Source: Forficula auricularia (Eukaryota > Arthropoda > Insecta > Dermaptera > Forficulidae). From it: 64,000 nt of DNA. Of the stretch, positions 57,001 through 64,000 are shown piece after piece. Below the pieces are notes generated by a model that was given only the letters and a program-made list of their open reading frames with translations, made no database searches and had not been told where the DNA came from. The DNA lies in NCBI GenBank assembly GCA_024734495.1, contig JALMQS010000326.1, positions 594,439 through 658,438 of the forward strand, given 5' to 3'. The number at the start of each line of letters is the position of its first letter. The first letter of the stretch is position 1. The position numbers and the translations under genes were made by a program.

Positions 57001-57987
57001 GCTTCGAGCAGTGGTAAATTCTCCGCGCGATAAATTAGGTTAAATTTATCTCCCACTTAATTTTTATTACCAGACCCTATACTTACAGAAAAAATGTCTG
57101 GGTATAGCCGGGAATCGAACCCGAGACCTCCGCGTTGCCAGACAGTTATTCTGACCATTACACCAGGGAGGCGGACTATTAATTATAAAAAATCATCGCA
57201 ATATTGTTGTATTATGAAAATAATAAATATTGTTTAATAAAATTCCTTTAAGTTCCCTCTCATTTCGATAACAACAGGGATACTTTATGGGATTCAAGGC
57301 TGTGGATATACTAGGAATTGATCCCCATCCTACCTCTAAAAATTTCCGTTAAGATGAGACAAAACATTCATATTCTATAATAAATAAATAAATAAAAACC
57401 CACTAATTCTCCTCTTTAATTTTTTCTGACTTATTATTATAATTTAAAAAGGGATTCCGAATTATAGGAGCAGATGATTCTAGAACATTTTAATTAATTT
57501 TTTAATTTCATCTAAAAAATTTCCAAATCAATCTAAATATTTTTTACCTTGACGATGCATAGCATTATCTTTTTATTTATTAAATAATATTAGAAAGTAA
57601 CGTTTTTTTATTGTTATATAATTGTAACCTATATGGGAATGAGATGATAAGTTTATTTTTTAATTTTGAGATCTATTTCAGAAAGTTAATTTATTGTCTT
57701 TTAAAGTATATCAAGGAAGCAGTTGCTACTTCACGGTTGTTTAACTTAATTTTGATTGCTAATATTTTTAGTTTTTTTTTTTGATTTTTTTTTTTAATTG
57801 CATAATTCTTATGATGATTGAAATAAAGGTCTTATGAAAACGATTATGAACTAAAAAAAAAATTAATAAATTTCAGGTTTTGACTTTGGACTTGACTTTG
57901 ATTTTCGAATGGAAATGGAAGAAGAGTCAAGTCCAGTGATGCTGAAAGTGGTGGACGGCAAGCCGCCTGTTGGTCAATGGCTACATG
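54025..57987 (+). CDS. two exons of an unrecognised, possibly secreted protein
   Basis: Exon 1 (54025-54094) reads MPSCYLRPVLQLAFMVQLLQ plus three more residues to the donor CATG|GTGAGT. The Arg followed by a hydrophobic run could be a signal peptide or membrane anchor. Exon 2 (57877-57987, 111 bp) follows a good acceptor (AATTTCAG|GT), joins in phase 1, and reads FDFGLDFDFRMEMEEESSP then VMLKVVDGKPPVGQWLH before a donor G|GTTAGT, again phase 1. Both exons are far GC-richer than the surrounding repeats, and a CpG-rich patch (GGCTCGCTCGCGCGGCGGCC) lies just before the ATG as in a promoter. I recognise no family. The gene must continue beyond 57987, but no third exon was found. The gene model is inference from composition, phase and splice sites. 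A direct 89-codon frame at 54227-54496 in its intron is not linked. Confidence 0.45.
54520..54765 (+). repeat. two tandem units of an old repeat
   Basis: TTGGCATACTGGTAGAGCTTGG...TTAATAAAGGATGAAATCGC...CTTCTTCAGGG occurs at 54535-54590 and again at 54648-54725. Diverged relatives flank the SINE at 12416. Confidence 0.7.
54770..55378. mobile_element. foldback element with about 150-bp arms
   Basis: Left arm (ACATGTTTAAAAAAAGGCCAAG...AAATGAAAA) is the inverted counterpart of 55225-55378 (AAAATGAAAAACATGCG...CTTGGCCTTTTTTTTACACATG). The arms enclose about 280 bp including GC-richer sequence near 55020-55070. A lone arm is at 49885-50030. No coding. Confidence 0.8.
55379..56818. other. AT-rich intron-like sequence
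   Basis: Lies within the presumed intron of the two-exon gene. 56285-56370 can be read as about 30 ordinary-looking codons (LADVVKVTGGHIRLPISRQA), but no splice sites fit. Nothing else recognised. Confidence 0.35.
56819..57176 (-). mobile_element. tRNA-derived SINE family A, copy 2
   Basis: Reverse-oriented, full-length copy of the 9776 SINE: GTCCGCCTCCCTGGTGTAAT head, B box GGTTCGATTCC (complement near 57112-57122), body, and the LINE-like tail (complement TTTTCGCGATGGAGGGGCCAG) next to poly(T). ATTAATT on both outer sides may be a short target duplication. Confidence 0.9.
57177..57876. other. AT-rich intron-like sequence
   Basis: Nothing recognised except A/T runs before the acceptor at 57876. 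Confidence 0.5.
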
Positions 57988-58292
57988 GTTAGTACTTAAC
58001 AAGGAATTTCCTATTTTTTTCTTCTTGTGATTCACAGAATCTATTCATCTTATATATTTTTAAGAACCTCTAATTTTCATAATTGATAGAACTTAAAAAT
58101 ATATTATTAAAACTTTATTTATTAAAAATCGACTTAAAATTGTGAAGCCTATTCAGACCCAACGAGAGGGGGGAGGGGCAGTGGGCGTAGTTACCACCGG
58201 GCCCGTAAGAATCCCTGCACTACCACTGTTAAATAAATTTTTGTGCTACTAATATCTATTACTTATTATAAATATAAAAATAAATTACATTT

Positions 58293-58521
58293 TTAAAAAA
58301 AAACTAAAAAACACACTTTAAAGCACTAAAAAGTACAAAATAATGCAATAAACTTTTTTATGTCCAATAACTAAGTCAAAAAGTAGGAGGCAGAAGCATG
58401 TACTTTTAATTAATTTCGACAAAGTGCCCCACGCTTTTTGACTTAGTTATTGGACAAAAAAGCTCATTACATTATTTTATCCTTTTTAGTGCTTTAAAGC
58501 GTGTTTTTTAGTTTTTTTTTA
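58293..58521. mobile_element. palindrome with about 90-bp arms
   Basis: AAACTAAAAAACACACTTTAAAGC...TCCAATAACTAAGTCAAAAAG is answered by CTTTTTGACTTAGTTATTGGAC...GCTTTAAAGCGTGTTTTTTAG. The centre is about 50 bases. No coding, and no target duplication could be assigned. Confidence 0.8.
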
Positions 58522-58639
58522 AACTAACATTTATTTTTTTATTTTTTAGTCTTAATTATTTTTATAGAGAAAAGTTTGAGGAATTTAACAGTATGAAATG
58601 CTTTTATTTTTATATAATTTCATTTAAATTGAGTAAACA

Positions 58640-59080
58640 ATTATTTTTATAGAGAATTGTTTGATCATATAATCAGAACTTGACCAAATTAATATGGGAT
58701 TATCCCTAAGGTACCCCCTTTCCAATAAAAAAAGAATCATCGAAATCGGTCGACGTGGCAAAAAGTTCACCCTGAACTTACATAAAAATAAATAAATAAA
58801 TAGGTATCTTGACTACCTTGGAGCTATACTGATCTAAACGCAGAAAGAATCATTAAAATTGGTTCATAAACACAGAAGTTATGAGTGAACATACATAACA
58901 AAAAAAAGGTCCAATATCAATGAAATTTATATGGAACCAATCGGAAACTATACTGAACCTAATACAAAAAAAAATCATCAAAATCAGTTTACAATTGGCG
59001 AAAAAATCAGGTAACATAGATAAAAAAAATCAGTCGAATTGAAAACCTCCTCCTTTTTTGAAGTCTGTTAAAAATATAAA
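58640..59080 (+). repeat. RTE-like LINE 3' region
   Basis: A run of AAAATCGGT(T)-type words ends in CCTCCTCCTTTTTTGAAGTC(T/G)GTTAAAAAT, a tail widespread in insect genomes and usually attributed to RTE-like LINEs (memory). Other tails of this type lie at 55190-55228 and 60586-60628. No reverse transcriptase is present. Confidence 0.6.
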
Positions 59081-59834
59081 ATAGTATAATTAGGTAAAAA
59101 GGCATATTAAGTTACGGATTTATTTATTTGTTAAATAATAAAATATTTTACAAATTTAAAAATATAGTACTTACTTTTATTTGTCTCTACATTGAGGGGC
59201 CTGAGCCTATTCTTTTGATGGCTGATCGTCAGAAGGCAGTGACTGATGTCCTCTAAAGCAGTTATTCCCAAACTACGGCCCGCGAGTGCCTTCAATGAAA
59301 TGGATTTACCCTGCACCCGGCCCTTGCTGACTTTAAATTATTATTATTTTTATTTTTGATTAATACAAAAAATAATTAAATGTTTTTATTTACTAAAAAA
59401 TCTACAATCGGGGACTTATGAACAGAACCCCGAGAATGAGGCGGAGAATAAAGTAGAATTTTCAATTAATTAATTTAATTTATTTGATTCTAACCCTCTC
59501 TTATTTAGAGTTTACTCATTGTTAACATATTATATTTTTTTTCCTTCAATTTTTAGACAGTTAATTTTTTCTCTTTTCGCAATTTCATATGCTTTAATTT
59601 AAATAGAATAAAACTTTTCGAACATATTATAACATTTTACATTATTATTATTATTATTATATACGAGTTGTTACACTTACTCAGCACTATTGCTGGTAAG
59701 CTTTCACCTACCCTGGCAGTTCTTTTCTTTTCTAATGGTTAGGCTTGGACGGTGCGAAAAGGAAATTCACCCTGGTCCGCACGCCGTTTTCAGATAATGT
59801 ATGAGTCAGGATTGAAGGAGTATTACCTTTTGGC
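59081..59834. other. repeat fragments, split coding-like remnant
   Basis: 59255-59330 has a hAT-like end (CAGTTATTCCCAAACTACGGCCC). An (ATT)n run is at 59640-59660. 59740-59834 reads as protein-like sequence (GLDGAKRKFTLVRTPFSDNV, one stop) that appears to continue in frame past the hAT insertion at 62003-62105. Confidence 0.4.
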
Positions 59835-62002
59835 CAGGGCCGTTCTTGACCCATTGTGCGCTCTGGTGCAAGTAAGAATTTACCGCCTTTACAAAAGTAC
59901 TAGATAAAAATAATTTTTAAGAAAAAAATAAAAACCGACTTCAAAAAATTAAATAAAATACACTAAAAGGTATAAAAGAATTATTATCTTATTTAGTTAC
60001 AACTAAACGACGAAATATTAACATGAAATTACTTTTTGAAGTTGGTGCCAAACATATACCTTTTATGAATCGCACTCGACGGATCTTACTTAGTACGTTT
60101 GGAGGGTATGCTCGCTTATAGGTATAGTTTGTTTGGTACCAACTTCAAAAAGTAATTTAATGTTAATATTTCTCGTTTAATTGTAACTAAATAAGATAAT
60201 AATTCTTTTATACCTTTTAGTGTATTTTATTTAATTTTTTGAAGTCGGTTTTTATTTTTTTCTTAAAAATTATTTTTATTTTTCTCTTTTTAGTGATGTT
60301 ATTAATAGTGATCATATCATCAGAACTTGATCAAATTAATATGACACCATCCCTAAGACACCCCCTTTCGGATAAAAAAAGAACCATCCAAATCGGTTCA
60401 TAAACAAAGAGGTTAGATCTAAACAAACCTAATAAAAAAGGTCTAATACCTATGAAAAAAAAAAACGAAAAAAATGGGACCAATCGGAAGCTAGACTGGA
60501 CCCAATGCAAAAAAAATTTTCAAAATCGGTTGACAATTGGCGGAGATATGAGGTAACATAGGCACAAAAAAAAAAAAAAAATTCAGTCGAATAGAGAACC
60601 TCCTCCTTTTTTGAAGTCGGTTAAAAATAATGCAACTGGAATGGGTCCTGCCCACCAGTGCCGTAACGAGGGCCTGTGGCAAGTGTCTAACTTGCCCCTC
60701 TCCGTAACCCAATAAAGAGAGAAAAAAAATATTGTAATCTAACAAGTTAAATTTTACTAAATTCAATATCTTAAATACTATTAACCTCATCAAAATGAGT
60801 TCCCTGTATATACAATAATGTATTTGTCAAGGTATTTGTATGAATAAATAACCTATAAACCTGCAGGGGCGTTGTGAGTTATTTCAGGTAATTCAGATTT
60901 TTGTATAAATTCAGGTTGGGCGCTCGCCCAACCGCGACCGCCCCTGGCCCCGACACTGCTAATTAGAAAAACAGGAAATGAGTTTATGGGAGATGGCATT
61001 AAAATTTTTAACTTTATGAAAAATATTCATTTAACAAGTGCGCCTGTAGGGTAGGTTAGTCCGAGCCAGAGGCGTCCATGCGGTTGCATATATACAGGCG
61101 AAAAGCATCTTTAGACTATTCTTTACGGTAGTTCTTTCACAAATGCAAAAATTCAAGAAGTCTTCAAAACTTGGAATATAAGTCCTCAAAAGCATAATAA
61201 ACACACTGTTAAAATTTAAAGACGATTTACCACACAATTGCAATTAAAAATGAATTTTTTTTACATATGGTAGATTGGGAAAGGGTGGGAAAATGATCAT
61301 TATTTTATTTTTTTTTTCATTAAAGGACTTTCACCATCTTGATGAAAAACTAATATTTGTTAGAATAATATATTCGGAGTAACTTAAAAAAAAATTAAAA
61401 TTATTTACCTCGTAGTTTTGATAAAAAATAAAAAAAAAACATATTTGGGCGATTATTTTTAGTGGAGGAGATATAATATCAATGGCTTGGAAACGATCCG
61501 TTCATAAATAGAATATAGTAGTATAAAAAGTACAGTCACGTTAAAAAACATAATCTAAAATTTTAGAACGGTTCATATTTATAGAGTGGTTACGAGGCTA
61601 AAACTTTTTGTGGGGATTGTCGCCAAAGAACCTCCTTAAAAGCAATATATTAATATTATTTTAGTCTTTGAATTCAGTTAAAAGGGTCGAATTTTATTTG
61701 AGGTCTAATTTAAAATTTTGGGACTTTTCTACCCTTTCCCCAAATGGATTTGGACCTGGGTTTCTGGATAAAAGAGTTCTTTTGACCTTTCCCAACATAT
61801 ACCTACAATGGAATAATTTGTCCTGGTCAAATTATTCCAAACGACCTTTCACTTCAATTAAGTCTCTCTGGCTTATATTTATATTTTATCGAAAATAAAT
61901 TTAAATAATATTTTCTTGAAATTCTTGATTTTAAAACTAATTTTAGATTTAATTTTCTGGCTGGGATGTTACAAGTTCGCCCACCCTGTAGGAACGGCCC
62001 TG
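59835..62002. mobile_element. large hAT-type composite element
   Basis: Ends CAGGGCCGTTCTTGAC and the complement CAGGGCCGTTCCTACA are inverted. The outer 8-mers CTTTTGGC (59827-59834) and CTTCTGGC (62003-62010) match at seven of eight positions. The 2168-bp interior is a patchwork: a 59903-60289 palindrome, RTE-like tail sequence at 60300-60630, nested hAT-like ends at 60657 and 60950, and the repeat shared with 11900-12055 at 61525-61650. No transposase. Confidence 0.75.
59903..60289. mobile_element. palindrome nested in the hAT element
   Basis: Arms of about 155 bp (59903-60060 and 60120-60289) run from TAAAAATAATTTTTAAGAAA outward to CCAAACATATACC inward. Each arm carries the AAAACCGACTTCAAAA tail of the RTE-like LINE. 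The loop is about 60 bp. Confidence 0.85.
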
Positions 62003-62555
62003 CTTCTGGCCACTCTTACTATGTTGGATGCTATGGCAGGTTCCTCGATGATCTTGGACAGTTTTTTGGAGTAATTGAAAAGATCAAGGCCTGCATGTAC
62101 TAGTATATAAAAGAATGTGTTTCAAAAAAATTATTCAGTGTTTGTGTGGATAGTTTGAAATGAAAACAAATTTTCAATATCGATTTGGTGATTGACCCTA
62201 TGAGAAATAATAGATAAAATTTCTAATTAAAAAGACTGATGATGAAGACCAAGCCTTCCAATCCATAGTCTTAAACAAATAAAGTATATATATTAGGGTA
62301 GCCCTTATTTTGGGTATTTTCGAATTTTTACGCTGACAAGGGCTCATATGGTTTGAAATAAAAAAAAAAATATCCCCCAAGTTTCAAGTCTCTATCTCAA
62401 ATATAACCTGTGTCCCCAGCGATATAAGTTTCTCATCTAAATAACATGGGGTTTTTGCGATTGAAAGATAATTTTTTTATTCCGGCCAAAGTAATGGTTC
62501 AAAAAATTTGAAACTCTGTAGACTTTATCCTTATAATACTAGCTAATAAAACATA
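62003..62555. other. spacer before the terminal LINE
   Basis: Starts with the continuation of the split coding-like remnant (HSYYVGCYGRFLDDLGQFFG, to a stop near 62102). The rest is AT-rich, with no recognised gene. Confidence 0.4.
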
Positions 62556-63952
62556 AAAAACTATCGACCCATAGCAATCACTTCTGTCTTATCCAAAATC
62601 ATGGAAAAGGCCATCAACGAGCAAGTTCTACGACACTTAGAGTCAAATAAATTTATCCACGATAGGCAATACGGCTTCAGGAGATTCCGGTCGACTGGTG
62701 ACATCCTAGCATATGTAACTCATATCTGGAACAAAACCCTGGAGGCCGGGAATGAAACCCTCGCGGTAGCTTTAGACATTTCAAAAGCCTTCGATATGGT
62801 CTGGCACAAAAATCTTCTTGCCAAATTGACCTCCGTCGGCCTTGCACCGAAACTCTGTAAGTTGCTCGAAAGTTTTCTTTCAGACCGTAGTATTAAGGTT
62901 GTCATCGATGGAATATCATCTTCCCCCTTCCACACCAACGCTGGAGTTCCTCAGGGATCGGTTATCTCCCCTACGCTTTTTCTTATCTATATCAACGACC
63001 TTCTAAACTTGCCCTCCAATCCGGTACATTGTTACGCAGATGACAGCACCCTACATAACGCCCCTGCATCGCATAAAAACCGTGCAGACATTGCCTCTTC
63101 AATTAATTTAGACTTGTGCAAACTTAAAAACTGGGGATCCCAAAACTTAGTTAACTTCAATGCAGGGAAAACTCAGTGTTGCCTTATTTCTAGGCGCGTC
63201 GACAGAAACCTCCCAAACATATCATTCGACTCAAACTCACTAGAATTCAGGGATAAAATTTCAATGCTAGGCGTAACTCTAGGGTCTGACCTTTCATGGA
63301 ATGACCATATCTCAACCACTGCTAAAGCTGCAGCGCGCAAGCTTGGTCTCCTATTTAGGTCTAGACGCTGTTATACTCCCAGTCAACTTCTTATGCTGTA
63401 TAAGGCTCAAATTCGTCCCTGTCTCGAATATGGCTCTCATCTGTGGAGGGGTGCATCCAAGCATTCTCTTGCTACACTGGATGCAATTCAGAAGCGAGCA
63501 ATTAAACTAATAGGAGACCCGGCTCTAACCAACTCACTCGACTCCCTGGCTCACCGAAGAACCGTTTCTGCCCTTTCCCTGTACTACAGATACTATCACG
63601 GTGTCTGTTCAGTCGAGCTGAAATCTCTTATCCCCCCTAATGCCCTCTTTACGAGAAACACGCGGTTTTCTAACGCTCAGCACCCCTTCGCTGTCAAATT
63701 GGATAAAAGTCGAACAAGCGCTTTCGCCAACTCTTTTATTCCTATGACCTCCAGAGACTGGAACTCGCTCCCTGCCACCATCTTTCCCGCGACTTATAAC
63801 CTTAAGCTATTTAAGACCCGTATCCACAGATACCTTCGACCTCCGCCCAACCCATAAAATTCTTTCTTCTTCTTTTCACGATGGAGGGGCCAACCGAGGC
63901 CTTTAGGGGTTGCACCTTTTTGGTGTAACTCCTTCTCTCATCATTATCATAA
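62556..63952 (+). mobile_element. LINE family A (jockey/CR1-like), 5'-truncated with intact reverse transcriptase end
   Basis: Starts inside the reverse transcriptase (NYRPIAITSVLSKI) and runs uninterrupted to a natural C-terminus and stop at 63857. The 3' UTR follows (TTTTCACGATGGAGGGGCC...CTTTTTGGTGTAACTCC) and then an A-rich end. The upstream edge is an abrupt switch from AT-rich to GC-richer sequence. It is the reference copy for the LINE fragments elsewhere in the window and the probable tail donor of SINE family A. Confidence 0.92.
62601..63857 (+). CDS. LINE reverse transcriptase, C-terminal 418 residues
   Basis: RNA-dependent DNA polymerase of a non-LTR retrotransposon that copies its RNA at a nicked target. 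The frame is open upstream to about 62557, so the annotated ATG is only the first Met inside a truncated protein. It carries motif A LDISKAFDMVW with catalytic Asp59, GVPQGSVISPTLFLIYINDL at 115-134, and the catalytic YADD at 145-148. Also present are NAGKTQC (near 190), MLGVTLGSDLSWNDH, and the CR1/jockey-type extension CLEYGSHLWRGASKHSLATL to NLKLFKTRIHRYLRP. No stops or frameshifts occur. Endonuclease and ORF1 are missing, so it is not autonomous. Codon usage is GC-richer than the host genes here. Confidence 0.92.
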   Translation: MEKAINEQVLRHLESNKFIHDRQYGFRRFRSTGDILAYVTHIWNKTLEAGNETLAVALDISKAFDMVWHKNLLAKLTSVGLAPKLCKLLESFLSDRSIKVVIDGISSSPFHTNAGVPQGSVISPTLFLIYINDLLNLPSNPVHCYADDSTLHNAPASHKNRADIASSINLDLCKLKNWGSQNLVNFNAGKTQCCLISRRVDRNLPNISFDSNSLEFRDKISMLGVTLGSDLSWNDHISTTAKAAARKLGLLFRSRRCYTPSQLLMLYKAQIRPCLEYGSHLWRGASKHSLATLDAIQKRAIKLIGDPALTNSLDSLAHRRTVSALSLYYRYYHGVCSVELKSLIPPNALFTRNTRFSNAQHPFAVKLDKSRTSAFANSFIPMTSRDWNSLPATIFPATYNLKLFKTRIHRYLRPPPNP

Positions 63953-64000
63953 AAAAAAGAATTATACTACTATTAGTTGATTTGATAAAGTTAAAAAAAA

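Overview
The window is eukaryotic, strongly AT-rich and intron-bearing, and most of it is transposon debris. The three recognisable conserved genes (csw/SHP-2, ATAD3, WDR33), together with insect-type RTE-like tails and Tc1/mariner, hAT, jockey/CR1-like LINE and tRNA-SINE elements, point to an arthropod, most likely an insect. The species cannot be fixed from sequence alone.

Layout. 1-16.2 kb: a repeat field holding a nearly complete Tc1 transposon (2179-3783), an inverted satellite block (6.1-7.1 kb), two SINE families, several MITEs and LINE fragments. 16.2-21.7 kb: the first three coding exons of a corkscrew/SHP-2 tyrosine phosphatase on the minus strand; the rest of that gene lies beyond the left edge. 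Its introns host a two-headed mariner and two tRNA-like cassettes. 22-24.8 kb: LINE remnants and tandem repeats. 24.8-33.5 kb: a tandem pair of ATAD3 genes (plus strand, two exons each, 606 codons each), with a triplicated MITE between them. 35.4-46.2 kb: WDR33, the poly(A)-signal-binding subunit of the cleavage/polyadenylation machinery, in about ten exons. Its introns carry a U6 snRNA-like copy, two long palindromes and a TIR element, and its last exon is a coding minisatellite with an unresolved acceptor. 46.3-64 kb: repeats, including two hAT-type elements with target-site duplications, a LINE inserted into a LINE, a piggyBac-like MITE, several foldback elements and a 5'-truncated LINE with an intact reverse transcriptase. 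Two short exons of an unrecognised, possibly secreted protein (54025-54094 and 57877-57987) sit in this field.

The host genes are housekeeping or signalling genes with no evident joint pathway. The recurring themes are how elements parasitise each other (SINE using a LINE tail, LINE in LINE, hAT carrying foldbacks) and how local duplication shapes the genes: the ATAD3 pair with gene-conversion-like patches, a 14-bp repeat bounding a WDR33 intron, and the MGPNN minisatellite. No prokaryotic operons, CRISPR arrays or viral genes were seen. Exon junctions were placed by hand from GT/AG sites, reading phase and remembered family sequence, and have no transcript support.
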